Assembly: GCA_032173965.1 (NCBI GenBank)
Contig: CM063284.1
Coordinates: forward strand, 135,011,625 to 135,075,624
DNA: 64,000 nucleotides
DNA from: Sitta carolinensis
Taxonomy: Eukaryota > Chordata > Aves > Passeriformes > Sittidae
Direction: 5' to 3'
Both the position numbers and the translations under genes were made by a program. Below the pieces are notes generated by a model, which saw nothing but the letters and a program-made list of their open reading frames with translations, was not told the DNA's origin and made no database searches. Positions 39,301 to 48,000 of the stretch are shown here, one piece after another. Within the stretch, counting starts at the first letter, position 1. Each line of letters opens with the position of its first letter.

Positions 39301-40285
39301 CTAGCCTGATTTGTTTTGGTTTTTTTTCGTTAGGTTTTTAAATGGACAGGAGACAACATGTTTTTTATAAAAGGAGACATGGACTCTCTTGCTTTTGGTG
39401 GAGGAGGGTAAGCTACAATTAGAGTCTGTTAAAAATATTTGTCTGGACGCCTTTGAAAAGAAAAATTGGAGTTGACTTCAGTTTGGTAGCTCAGGACTCA
39501 ACAGTTACCAGCCAAGAAACTTAAGTATGTTAGGTGTTTAGCTTCCAATGCTGACAAAATTTAAACAGGAGGTTTGTCTTCCCCATTGTGTCACATAAAG
39601 TTTCAGCCCTGCAAGGTTATGATACCTTCCATGTGTGTCTTCCTGTATTCAGAATGGACACAAGGTATAATTGTGGAAGAATGTAAATGTGAAAATTATG
39701 TGTACCTAGAAGAGGCTTGAGTTGAAACTGAACCATCCCAAAACATGCCAGGGTCTCCAGAAATCATATAGTGTCTTGTCTTGTTTTTTTCCCACCCATG
39801 CAGATGCATATGCTTCTGGAATGTTTTCCTTGTGTGTTATCAGCATTCTCTTCAGATATACAAGTGCTATTATGTCATCTCTTCAATAAAAATGGAAGAG
39901 GTTGAAAACCAAGGAATTCTAGTTAGCTTATTTCAGAATATCTGTGAAAGGGATATTCCCAGATTACTAATAAATAGTTAAAAAAAAATAAATTCTTGTA
40001 GTATAAATTTATTAACAGCAATTAGGTACTCGTGTTAGAAACTAATTCTTTAATTCCTTCTTATTTATAAATTTTGAATGAAAAATACATCAATAGATTC
40101 AATTCTAATTCTGTCAATCTTTTGCTTTAATGCATTGTCTGTCTTGCAGAGGAGAGTTTGCTCTTTGGCTTGATGGTGATCTCTACCATGGAAGAAGTCA
40201 TTCATGTAAGACATTTGGGAATCACACACTTTCTAAGCGAGAAGACTTCACTATTCAAGACATAGAAATATGGGCTTTTGAATAA
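125..40285 (+). CDS. OXR1: OXR1, oxidation resistance protein 1 (3' part, ten coding exons)
   Basis: Spliced coding sequence: 125-309, 3570-4354, 8217-8385, 11481-11643, 29465-29545, 32744-32869, 35010-35162, 38639-38734, 39334-39407, 40150-40285 (stop TAA). The exons total 1,968 nt, which is 655 residues plus stop; phases match at every junction and all introns are GT/AG. The protein reads as OXR1: the end of the GRAM-like region ([18 protein letters not shown]), an acidic linker, then the TLDc domain ending [10 protein letters not shown]. Family knowledge: OXR1 protects cells, notably neurons, from oxidative stress, and TLDc proteins bind and regulate the V-ATPase. The first exons (LysM and the start of the GRAM region) lie outside the window upstream. 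The human long form is about 874 residues, so roughly the last three quarters is present. Identification is by recognition of the protein, without an alignment run. Confidence 0.97.
310..3569 (+). other. OXR1 intron, 3.3 kb
   Basis: The intron is AT-rich and bounded by GTAAGA and CTCAACAG. I see only poly-T/poly-A tracts (for example around 2,885-2,907) and short chance ORFs; no repeat family was recognised. Confidence 0.8.
3570..4354 (+). CDS. OXR1: OXR1 large acidic linker exon
   Basis: This 785-nt exon encodes about 262 residues of low-complexity, Ser/Glu/Asp-rich sequence. Two blocks read like mammalian OXR1 almost unchanged: the stretch around [20 protein letters not shown] through [12 protein letters not shown], and the C-terminal block [21 protein letters not shown]. 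The part between them is not recognisably similar to the human protein. The exon ends at GAAG/GTGAGT in phase 1 (the first base of a Gly codon). If the intron were retained, translation would continue to a TAA at 4522-4524. The linker is expected to be disordered; its function is not defined by the sequence. Confidence 0.96.
4355..8216 (+). other. OXR1 intron, 3.9 kb
   Basis: AT-rich intron with T tracts near 5,419-5,434 and 7,011-7,028. No exon-like or transposon-like segment recognised. Confidence 0.8.
8217..8385 (+). CDS. OXR1: OXR1 exon, conserved basic block
   Basis: The acceptor is TTAATAG and the donor AAAG/GTAAGA. It encodes about 56 residues including [30 protein letters not shown] and [10 protein letters not shown], a block strongly conserved between OXR1 and NCOA7. 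The split codons at both ends (Gly in, Arg out) match the neighbouring exons exactly. Confidence 0.97.
8386..11480 (+). other. OXR1 intron, 3.1 kb, with an old CR1 fragment
   Basis: Contains a degraded + strand CR1 remnant (about 9,105-9,400). An open frame of 121 codons at 10,460-10,825 has no recognisable protein. A short AAC-rich run lies near 11,304-11,325. The remainder is AT-rich with nothing recognised. Confidence 0.75.
9105..9400 (+). mobile_element. Degraded CR1 LINE 3' fragment
   Basis: The order of phrases is that of the CR1 3' region: a segment like GACAGATATGGATCAATTGG, then GAGAGAGCCCAGAGGAAAAC, later a GGGGTTCTTTAATCTAAAGG-like box and CATGTCCACTGTGG. Many indels and substitutions indicate an old copy in the same orientation as OXR1. 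Confidence 0.65.
11481..11643 (+). CDS. OXR1: OXR1 exon
   Basis: The acceptor is TTTTCTAG and the donor GAG/GTAAGG. It encodes about 54 residues, [15 protein letters not shown] followed by [14 protein letters not shown] and a KEWE ending. It finishes in phase 0, so it can join either the cassette exon at 29,465 or the exon at 32,744 without a frame change. Confidence 0.97.
11644..19860 (+). other. OXR1 long intron, first part
   Basis: AT-rich intron between the long-isoform exon and the internal promoter. There is a T/G-rich low-complexity tract at about 14,536-14,610 and an 11-base G run at 19,256-19,266. One exon-like open segment (13,613-13,786) is flanked by a good acceptor and a GT, but it does not fit the OXR1 phase. 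Nothing else was recognised. Confidence 0.75.
19861..20132 (+). promoter_or_regulatory. Probable internal OXR1 promoter and short-isoform 5' UTR
   Basis: I count 14 CpG dinucleotides between 19,861 and 20,200, against very few in the surrounding kilobases, directly upstream of the short-isoform start codon. This fits a small CpG-island-type promoter. A pyrimidine tract ending TTTTTAG sits 8 bases before the ATG, so a further upstream leader exon spliced to this point is an alternative. No TATA box was recognised. Confidence 0.6.
20133..20198 (+). CDS. OXR1: OXR1 alternative first coding exon (short, TLDc-only isoform)
   Basis: ATG at 20133 opens 22 codons starting [11 protein letters not shown] and ending CTL, followed by the donor GTAATT in phase 0. 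This matches what I recall of the human short OXR1 N-terminus (MSRLWYGKKGRR...YTL, 22 residues) in length, order and phase. Base -3 of the start is G, which is acceptable Kozak context. Splicing to 29465 gives 243 residues; splicing straight to 32744 gives 216, the length I recall for the human short form. The product is essentially the TLDc domain alone. The exon falls below usual ORF length cut-offs and is easily missed. Confidence 0.88.
22690..23195 (+). mobile_element. CR1 LINE 3' end, sense
   Basis: The segments appear in CR1 order: AATCCAGAGAAGGG, GGGGATGTTCAGCCTGGAAGAGAGAAGGCT, GGGGAGACCTTAT, GACAAAGGAATGG, AAGAAATTCTTCACTATGAGGGTGGTGAGGCACTGG, GTGTTCAAGGCCAGGCTGGAT and finally CAGTCAGTCCCAACCTGAAC (phrases shortened at places). 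It is a 5'-truncated copy of moderate age, with the 3' end at the high coordinate. Confidence 0.88.
25636..26530 (-). mobile_element. CR1 LINE, 5'-truncated, antisense
   Basis: This is the reverse complement of the CR1 3' half. The 3' end (AATCACAGAATAAGCTGG) is at the low coordinate, and reverse-transcriptase C-terminal coding sequence reaches 26,530. Translated on the - strand it shows CR1 ORF2 phrases such as [20 protein letters not shown] and [17 protein letters not shown] in different frames, so it is frame-broken. It appears to be the best-preserved CR1 in the window. Confidence 0.9.
28395..28655 (-). pseudogene. Possible remnant of a Myb/SANT-like (trihelix) domain protein
   Basis: An 86-codon open frame on the - strand contains [24 protein letters not shown] (split here as [10 protein letters not shown] and [14 protein letters not shown]). 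It resembles the end of Myb/SANT-like DNA-binding domains, which typically close with a K..N..SG..., a Cys/Pro, then aromatic-xx-hydrophobic 'YYxELDxIL'. No complete domain, start context or splice sites are evident, and the flanking frames contain stops. It could be a decayed retrocopy or transposon-derived fragment, or a coincidence. Confidence 0.35.
29465..29545 (+). CDS. OXR1: OXR1 27-codon cassette exon
   Basis: The acceptor is ATATTCAG and the donor CCAG/GTGCCC, which lacks the A/G-A-G-T consensus beyond GT and is therefore weak. The exon is 81 nt, phase 0 at both ends, encoding [19 protein letters not shown] through CRRLQ. Including or skipping it does not shift the frame. From memory, human OXR1 isoforms differ by exactly these 27 residues (874/847 and 243/216). 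Regulated skipping is an inference. Confidence 0.95.
29546..32743 (+). other. OXR1 intron, 3.2 kb
   Basis: AT-rich, with T tracts near 31,530-31,541 and 31,606-31,620 and a short CCATCCATCC run near 30,950. No transposon or exon-like segment recognised. Confidence 0.75.
32744..32869 (+). CDS. OXR1: OXR1 exon leading into the TLDc domain
   Basis: The acceptor is TTTCATAG and the donor AAAAG/GTATGG; 126 nt, phase 0 at both ends. It encodes [11 protein letters not shown], then [19 protein letters not shown]. The last ten or so residues begin the TLDc domain. Confidence 0.97.
32870..35009 (+). other. OXR1 intron, 2.1 kb, mostly an antisense CR1
   Basis: About two thirds of this intron is the CR1 copy listed separately (33,010-34,415). 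The remainder is AT-rich. Confidence 0.85.
33010..34415 (-). mobile_element. CR1 LINE with reverse-transcriptase fragment, antisense
   Basis: About 1.4 kb reads as CR1 on the - strand. Near 33,790-34,165 it encodes RT palm-region sequence including [20 protein letters not shown] and [15 protein letters not shown]. The conserved FSKAFDT block of CR1 reverse transcriptase is intact here, but the frame breaks soon after. It is truncated at the 5' end, and the usual 3' terminal segment also seems to be missing at the low coordinate. It is an inactive copy inserted against OXR1 transcription. Confidence 0.9.
35010..35162 (+). CDS. OXR1: OXR1 TLDc exon 1
   Basis: 153 nt, phase 0; acceptor TGTTAATAG, donor CAG/GTAGGA. 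It encodes [20 protein letters not shown], then SLKTLYRTM and [12 protein letters not shown], the N-terminal TLDc core with its conserved W-x-L-x-Y-S...H-G and SL-x-T-L-Y motifs. Confidence 0.97.
35163..38638 (+). other. OXR1 intron, 3.5 kb
   Basis: Contains an old CR1 fragment (about 37,935-38,185, - strand) and an antisense 83-codon frame (35,433-35,684) that reads like a coiled-coil fragment but is not identified. An A run lies near 37,091-37,104. The rest is AT-rich. Confidence 0.75.
37935..38185 (-). mobile_element. Old CR1 LINE fragment, antisense
   Basis: CR1 phrases on the reverse strand include GTACAGCACCTTGCACACTTGG, AGGTTCACACAGGCC and GTTTGTCCAGGTCCCTCTGG (as written on +, first phrase abbreviated in sense). 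Diverged, about 250 bp. Confidence 0.75.
38639..38734 (+). CDS. OXR1: OXR1 TLDc exon 2
   Basis: 96 nt, phase 0; acceptor TGCTACAG, donor GAG/GTAAGT. It encodes [20 protein letters not shown] then ETFMFTF, the TLDc block with FGA and FYGTGE motifs. A 22-base A run starts about 120 bp downstream in the intron. Confidence 0.97.
38735..39333 (+). other. OXR1 intron, 0.6 kb
   Basis: Short intron with a poly-A run at about 38,854-38,875; nothing else recognised. Confidence 0.8.
39334..39407 (+). CDS. OXR1: OXR1 TLDc exon 3
   Basis: 74 nt; acceptor TTCGTTAG, donor GGAGG/GTAAGC. It encodes [20 protein letters not shown] then FGGG, and its last two bases (GG) complete a Gly codon with the next exon. 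Confidence 0.97.
39408..40149 (+). other. OXR1 last intron, 0.74 kb
   Basis: AT-rich; nothing recognised beyond a chance 66-codon frame at 39,781-39,981. Confidence 0.8.
40150..40285 (+). CDS. OXR1: OXR1 terminal coding exon (TLDc end)
   Basis: The acceptor is GTCTTGCAG. It encodes [20 protein letters not shown], then TFGN and [10 protein letters not shown] followed by TAA at 40,283-40,285. The last residues (E-I/V-W-x-F) are the hallmark end of the TLDc domain. Confidence 0.98.
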
Positions 40286-42151
40286 GTATTTCACTATTTC
40301 CACGTTATTGTCCCAAACCTGACATGTATCAGTGCAGCTTAAAAATCCCTAGGAGCAATATAACGTATTTTACTTATCTGTTTTTTTGGTTTGTTTTCTA
40401 ATTTTTCAGTGTGGCCATTTGTTATTATTTTTAAATAGCAGATGTTTTTCTCATGGTCCTGCATCTGTAATATACTGTCATACTTTTTCTAAGCTATAGA
40501 CTCTTTTACAAAATACTGAACTTGTTGACTAAAAATTAACATTAGTTACTTTGAGCCTTGTGGCCTGCAAAATTTTCTTATCCATATTACAGTTGCCTCC
40601 CAGGTTTCCCACACACACCTTTCCTGCAATCCTTCTAGGGGGCTGCTTCATTGAATATAGCTTATTATTTTTGTATTCAAATTATGTCTCTGGATGAAGT
40701 TGCCCTCTGTGAACCTCTAAGAAAGCTGCGTGTGGGTATTTGGCAGCAGCACTGCAGAGATTGGTCCAGACCAATGATGGGTTATTCAGCTGGTGCCACA
40801 AATGGATGAGAAGCTGAGCATTCCTTCTTAACACATCCCAGTACACATGTGGTGAAGTTAGAAGATATCCAAAGTCAACAGTGCCACTTGTCTTGTTTCT
40901 TGTTTGTGTGTAGAAAAAAGTCAGTTAATACGTGTTGTAGCTGCATGCTGATTGTATTTAAAGAGTGTTTTTGCACATGCTGTTAATGATCCGCAGGTTT
41001 GGGACAAATACTGACAATATCGAGCTAAGTGGCAAAGACTTACAAAATAGCAGGAGAATGTAAGAATATGATAGTTCCAAAAAATTAAAAGGCTAAAGCA
41101 AGCAAAACTCAGTGAACAATTTGTAGCTATAGTAGGGCATTAAAAGTACAGAAACAGATGCATCATTCTTCAACATAAAGTGTCAGATATATACTGTTAT
41201 ACTGTTGTAGCCGTGTAGCACATCAGCTCTAAGAATATAGCTTATTCCTGTCCAAAGAAAAAAAAAATACTTGTGATGTTTTTGAGTGGGTCTATGTTGT
41301 AAATTTACAATTAGCACCAGCTCTGATTAAAATGACATCATGTATCATAGGTAGACAATATTGTAATTCAGTAGACTTGTGGAATATGCAAACTTACTGT
41401 CATGTGACCTCGAAAAATAAATGACAGGCTAGAATACAGTTCCAGTAGCTCTTGTCCACTTTTGTAGAAAACTTGATAAGCCATTGTGGCAATAACAGCT
41501 CAACAAAACTGTTTGTTTCAAAGCTTTTATTCTATGTTCTGCAAAAAAAAACAAAACAAAAAAGAACAAAAAAATTGCTGTTAAGTGTGACAGTGACTGA
41601 CTTTGTGCTGAAATTTCAGCTACTTCAGACAAACATTGTATATTATCTTGTAAATTAATGTTTAAAGTAGTTTTGTTATTATAGAAAAGTGTTGATTGAC
41701 GGGTTGCTTATAGCACTTTAAATTATTCTAGAAATGGAATAAAAGCCAAATGGGTTGGCTTACGTAGATGTAGTTGTATATTTCAAAATATTTACATTTC
41801 TGGAAAGTTAAAAAAAACCAACTTATTTGAAGACAGCTTACTGCTATGGTAATGAGAAAGGGCAGATGTTTCATCTATAATATGCTAATGCTTGATATGA
41901 ATAGAAAAACAGGGCTTTATTTCCTGTCTCTATGTATATCTCTTTATCCTTATTAAACTTAGTACAATGTGTAGAGTAAATGTTTACAAAATAAGGAACT
42001 GTAAATAAATTGAAATGGCTTTTCTCCCCTTTGGTCTTCCACAGCAGTATTATTGTCTTTGTGGAGTTACAACTGATTATTACAACAAAAAAAAAAAATC
42101 CTGTAATGGATTTCAAGTACTATAAGCTCACAGTGATGTATAGCAAATAAA
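40286..42151 (+). promoter_or_regulatory. OXR1 3' UTR with candidate poly(A) signals
   Basis: AATAAA hexamers in sense orientation occur at 41,416-41,421, 41,738-41,743, 42,004-42,009 and 42,146-42,151. The 41,738 site is followed within 40 bases by a GT-rich stretch and is a reasonable main site. Which site is used cannot be decided from sequence alone. There are no introns or further ORFs of note. Confidence 0.5.
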
Positions 42152-43860
42152 TCTAAATATATGTAAAAAAAAAACTTGAGTTGGAGTTTTTTTAGAAGGC
42201 GGAGTTTGTGTAGAAGCACAGATATAATTTTTTGCTATTCATTTAACAACTGAATGTATAGGATGCATTTTTGTATCTTTTTTGGCATTTCTGGGGTTTT
42301 TTAAAGCCCAGTGGGAAGCAATGAGAATGAAATACATTGAAGACAATATTTTGAAGTGGGAAAGGGGAAAAGAAAAGTCTCAGATCATCCTTGCTGACAA
42401 AACCATTAATTCAACTGCATAGTCTCTATCCTAAGCTCAAAATGCAAATAAAGAATAGTATAGTTTTTTAGAGCATGTAAAATACCTGCAATGAGCTACC
42501 AATTGATGAGGTTGATAATACATTGTAGTGACTACCTTGTTATGGCTGCTGTGTTTTCCTGTGGTAGAATGAGAATTCTCAGGAGCAGAAATATGTAATT
42601 CACTTAACACTTACATGCCTTTAGTGTGTATTCTTTGTACAGGTGTTTTGTATAAGGTGTGTTGCCATGTAGTCTGAAATCTTTTCCAGGTGCTTTGGAC
42701 AGAGAAACTTCACAGGAAATATTTTAGCAGCCTATGGAAAGGAGAATGTGCTTATATTTTGAAGCAACTTACTGATATTTTACTTCACTGAATATGCACA
42801 CGTATTTGTTTTCTGGTGTGGGAGAATAACCAAGAAAAAATTAAGGGGTTTATTTATAGTTTGTGTATTCCTTTGACAACAAAATTTTGTCAAGATGATT
42901 TTTAGACATCTATAAAAGGACACTATATAAAGATGTAAAGAATAAGTTAAGAATATGCAGGTAAAAATTATGATATGTAGGTATTACACTGAGTCATCAG
43001 TTTTGTAGGTCAACTTGAATAGTCTAAGACATCTCAAGAAAACATTAAATAAGCTCCATTGATTCCATCTTACAATTAATTTTTTTCTTCTGTAGAGTTG
43101 TGTAATATAACTATGCCTAAAGTATTAATGATTTACATATATTTAGAATAGATGCAGTAGTCAGTTCTTGCATCATTAAGTTATAAAATATTTGGTTTAT
43201 TTGTACATTGAAGCTTCAAACTAAAGTACCTGTGTTCATAATAAGACAGCAATGATTGTTTTATTGGAGACAAGATGTTAATGCACCTCTACTGCTGTAA
43301 GAAGATATTTGCACTTTCAGTTTGAAAGAATCTTAGGGGGGGAAAAAAACAATTCTTTATCATTACTTGCCCAGGCATGTGCTCTGAAACAAATGCTTTT
43401 CATGTGAAGTACACACATTTTACCAGGGCAGCTATTTTTACAGTAGTAGAGAAACTGATCTCTCTAATCCAGTAAGTGACAGAGATCTCAGATTTGTGAA
43501 TAATATAGAAGTATTAGCTCATTAGCATTTAGTCCTCCAGCATCACCTGGACTGAAATACATGGTTTCAGTGACATTGGAGTGGCAAATGCTCTAAAATT
43601 AGGTCAGTATTGCTGTGTAATGTGTAACAACGTTTTCCTCATAGTTATGAACACAGTTTCTCTCTTTTCTCACAGAAGTACATTTCAGTGGAAGATGATG
43701 ATGTTAGTCACTTCTTGGCTGTGGACAAAAGTTCAAGTGCCTGGCTAGTTTTTATATGTTACATACTATTTTTCCCTGTATTTATAAAAACAGTGTCTGC
43801 ATAGATAATAATATGAGACATCGCACAATGCTGCATAGAAGGGATTTTTTAGGTAGCTAT
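42152..43860. other. Convergent intergenic interval between OXR1 and ABRA
   Basis: AT-rich sequence between the two 3' ends. I recognise no gene or transposon here. Confidence 0.6.
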
Positions 43861-44585
43861 TTAATCAAAACATTTTTATTCATTACATTCCAACCTCCAT
43901 AAGTTTAAATATTAAACAATCTAAAAATTAGTTATATAAATACAATAAATATATAAAACTCCATTTATAAAAAGAAAGATTTTTTTTCATGTGATATGTA
44001 AGAGAAAGCTATGTGAACAGTTGTATCAACAAGACAATACTGCAGTAACAGTTACATATGCTTGTTAAGAAAACAAAAGTGGTATCCTTGATTCTATATT
44101 AAAATAAGGTAATTTTATTTGTATTTAAATCAATTAATTTGGAAGTACATGTAGAAGACCATTTTCAGATCAAAAACTTTGAGTTTATACTGTCCTTCAT
44201 TTTCTGATCTAGCATGTTTCATATTCCTGATATTCCAGTTTAAACAGGTTGGGAATATCTTAATGTAACAAGAACTAGAAATTGAATAAGGTTGTAGCTA
44301 TTTATATTGCTATGGGCTTTTATCATCAGCCGCTATATTCCATATAGATTTTGCTTCTTATTTTTCATGTAGTAACTAACTTAATTGTCCTGCAAGAACT
44401 TCTGGTACAAAATGTAGCGCATTTGGACGTTTAGGCCATCATGCACTAGTTGTAAAATACATATTTAAAAAAAATACACTTTTCTGTGTGGTGAACAACA
44501 GGATCTTATATTCAAAGTGTTCAAATGCTAATGGCAAGGGAGGAGAGGAGAAGTTTTCCAAACGTTGTTCTGGTTATACCCTAAC
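43861..44585 (-). promoter_or_regulatory. ABRA 3' UTR with candidate poly(A) signals
   Basis: On the - strand, downstream of the ABRA stop, AATAAA occurs at 44,119-44,114 and 43,880-43,875. Either would give a 3' UTR of about 0.5-0.7 kb. A variant TATAAA lies near 44,305. Use of these sites is inferred. Confidence 0.45.
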
Positions 44586-45062
44586 TTATTTTAATAAAGT
44601 AATTATGACGTTATCATCTCTTCCTTGCCATAACATTTCTCCTTCAAAGTCCACCAGCCCATGTTTCCTGGCTCTCATCAGAATCCCAACAACCTTATCT
44701 GAAATGCGAACGTATCTGTCGAAGAGTTCCCCAAAAGTGACTTGGATCTTGCCGTCAGGCCGTGGCTTGGCCATCGATTCAATGATGAAGCACATGTCCC
44801 TGATCTCCCGGTGGATGTGGGCCTCTGCCCTCTTGGCTCTCTCAGCAGTTTTGGTTCCTTCCTTGGGTGGCCGTATCCTTCATCTCCTTTGTGCAGTCGC
44901 GTGGACATGGCCAGCTCGTGGTCAAACTCCTCGCTGAAGGGGTTCAGCTTCTGCGTTATGATGTGCTGCTCAGCCCATTCCTGCCACCTGTCCTTGAGGC
45001 TGTGCACGGCGCTGCATTTCCTGCGCGCGTTGCTCCGCGCCTCCTCGCTCAGCCGGCTGGTG
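44586..45062 (-). CDS. ABRA: ABRA exon 2 (actin-binding half and Costars domain)
   Basis: On the - strand the acceptor is GTGCCTTTCAG, and the first base completes a Pro codon split across the intron. The frame reads TSRLSEEARS, RWQEWAEQHI, NPFSEEFDHELAMSTRLHKG, DEGYGHP. The family-like frame then continues only after a one-base shift, at KEGTKTAERAKRAE, CFIIESMAKP, GKIQVTFGELFDRYVRISDK, VVGILMRARKHG, ending ITLLK. The exon is 477 nt; one base must be added for the two frames to join, which places the lesion in the three-C run at 44,867-44,865 (GGG on +). The exon 2 region is GC-richer than its surroundings, with CpGs around 45,020-45,060. Confidence 0.94.
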
Positions 45063-48000
45063 CTGAAAGGCACAGAGACACACCTGAGCTTTGCGTCTCC
45101 TGTTCTGATGCAGTTCTGCCATTTATTGGTCTCTGCTGTAACTGGGTTACTGCGGTCGTGGGATGAACTGGAATCCACCAGGTGGCATGAGTTCACTTCT
45201 AAATTAATTCTCTAGGGCTGTTTGTCCACATTCAGTTTGCACTCAAAGGCAAGTTCTGTGGTCACAACTTTATCCTGTCTACACTACCACCTTCCGGCCC
45301 TGATCTGAGCCCATTTTGACAAACTTTGCCTCAGGATGACTTAATTCTGTAAGGGAGCAAAACAGTGCTGATTACCTGCACTCTGTGTGCCTTTGGTCAG
45401 TCGTGCAGTTCCCCATTCCTGCCTGCTCAGCCTGCCCTCCGGTGAGAGACACTGATTGCTGTAGGTGATGACCTGGCTGAAAACTAGAGGGTAGTACCTA
45501 GAAAAATCTGTCCTCTGTAATAGATGTCAATAACTATAGCAACAACAAAAAGGTAATTGAGTGCAGTAGCTCTGTCTATGTTTCTGTATTTGGAGTATGG
45601 TTCTGAACAAATATTGAAGTCCAAAATTCACATTCCCATAGGAAGGGTAGAAGTCTGAAAGTGTCAAGGACAAAGGATAAGGAAAGGCCTTCAGAGATTT
45701 TTTTTCTTTTTTTTTTTTATGTGTGTAATAGTTTTTTATGTGTGTAATAATCTGGATGATCAAACCTCTTGTAGCAAATTTCACATGTGGGGGGAGCTAT
45801 AGATAGTCTGTGCTGTCCATGTCCTGTCAGTGTGTATGTACAGAACTCAGTTGGGACTATGCCATGCTGTGACTGTGCCAAAGTAATTTGTTTTCTAATA
45901 TTTTTACTCCCCTAAAGGCTGCTCTGAAACCTCCCCAGTAATATCAGCTGAATATTAACACAATTGAATTAAAGTGTACTTAGCAAACAGTACACAGGGC
46001 TGCAAAGGTGTATAAAATTCTGTTCCCCCGCTGTTTGGACATTCCTTTGTTTTCTACTAAGCTGGTTGAAATAGAAAATAGGAGTTATAGAGATGTCCCC
46101 AGTTCAGACTGGTAAGAATTACAAACACCTAGTGCCAGGGATAGAAAAAGAACTAGGAGAGCTGCACTGCGTTGTTAGCTGTGGAGTTGCCCTAAGATTG
46201 GCTTAGCTGTATTGAGGAACATTGTTTAAAAAGCTCCAAAATACTCTTCCCTATCAATTTGGTGAAAACCCATCAGAAGAATTGAGCATACCAAGTTGCC
46301 AAGTAAGTGCACCTTTCTTTGCCTGAGGTGTGACTACAGAGCATCCTGAGAGTAGGCAACGTGTGTGTACCTGTAATTTTGTGTGACTAATGGGTAAGTG
46401 TTGGCAGGAAAGCATTAAAATATACTAGTGGGGTCAAACTAGGCAATTTGGTTTCCCGACAATAAGCAAAATGCTCTTCTACATGAGCTGTTGTCATAGA
46501 GAGAAAGGGAAAGCTGTGATCCTTTGTCCCTTCACCTGAATTGTGGCTTCATTGTCCAGAGGAACTGGGAACCCAGTGAGCACAGAGTTTTGCTATGCAA
46601 AGGAATTCATCTCCTGAAGCCTATGGCTATCTCAAAGGTCACAGAAACCCTGTGCCAGCACAGTCTGAATTCCAACTGAAGCTCAGATTGCTTCATTAGC
46701 ACTTCATGTGGGAAGCTATCAGTTAAGGCAGGGAGAAAAAAAGTCCCAAGTGAATCAAAATTGCTTTGAAGAAGTGATGCCATCAGTCTCAGTGGAGTTT
46801 ATGAGTAGGTATCATCATGGAGGGCTTATTCTCTCAGCCACAGCCTGCTACTTCCCCTTCTCTCCAGGGTCTATGGCCTCTGAGAAAGTCCTAGAGCTTC
46901 CCCTGGTGTTCCTCAGGCTGAGCAGAGAAAGGAGGAGTGAGACAGCAGGAGGCTATACAGTCTTTGTTGCTTGCTTTAATTTAATGGTCTAGAATGTATT
47001 CCTTCTTTTCCTAATGAAACTAATTTTCCTTTCTAGCAGAATATTATTATTGTCTTCCTCATCCAAATCATCTCAGTGGTTGAGAAAACCATCTTATCTA
47101 TCCTTTTGCTTTTATCATGCCTCACGTGGACTTGAAAAAACCTTGTATAATGCAGCTTGTAATTTAACCATTTCTAGTTGTTGAAGTACTATTTTGCTAT
47201 TGTTCAGCTTAATGACAAGTTTAAACTATGAATTGTGTACACATAGAAGCATTTTTTTCATGTTTCTACTGCACCTACACAAAGGATTGTGCATCCAAAG
47301 TGAAGGTTTTGAACTTCTACCCACTCTAAGAAGAGCTTTACATGCAACAATCAAACTAAGTTAAACTGTTAACCAGAATGATCATCCTAAATGCATTCTG
47401 ACCTTGTAGGCAAAAAATGTCCGTGTTACATATTTGTCCTGTTTCTGTCTGTAAGGAAGCAAGTTTATTCCAGTGAATAGTGAAGTTGGAAATAACGAAG
47501 GTGATGTGAGGAAAACAAACTACTTGCACTGATGTTTTCTCTTTTCCTGGAATGCAGAGAATGGGAGATGTGCTTCAACAACTGTGTACTTATGGATTTT
47601 TTGAAGAAGATTAAACCACAATGAAAGGTTCGTAAAGGTAGCAAGTTGAAATATTATATTCTGAGTCTGTAAAATATTTTTTTAAAAAATGAATAGTTAA
47701 AGAATTCCAGTCCTGATAGCAGCACTGTAAGTGCAAAACATTATTTCTGTGCAAGAAAAAGCTGGAAGTAACAGAAGGTGTTACTTCAATCATTTGGACC
47801 ACAATAAGTATGGCTAATCAATCTTTTTTCATGATAGCAGCACTAAATGCAAGGAAAATGTAAGAAAAGTTTAACATAAGCTAGATAGTTGGTCTGTTTC
47901 TACTATAGCGTTTGGAACAGAAAATTATGTTAATTGGAATTGTTTACAGATAAGTCGTGCAATGTATGTTTTTTCCACTGTATATTTGGAATCTTTGGTT

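Noticed and set aside
44742..45215. 157-codon + strand frame and other + frames overlapping ABRA exon 2
   Set aside because: They are antisense shadows of the GC-rich ABRA coding exon; the - strand carries the recognisable protein.
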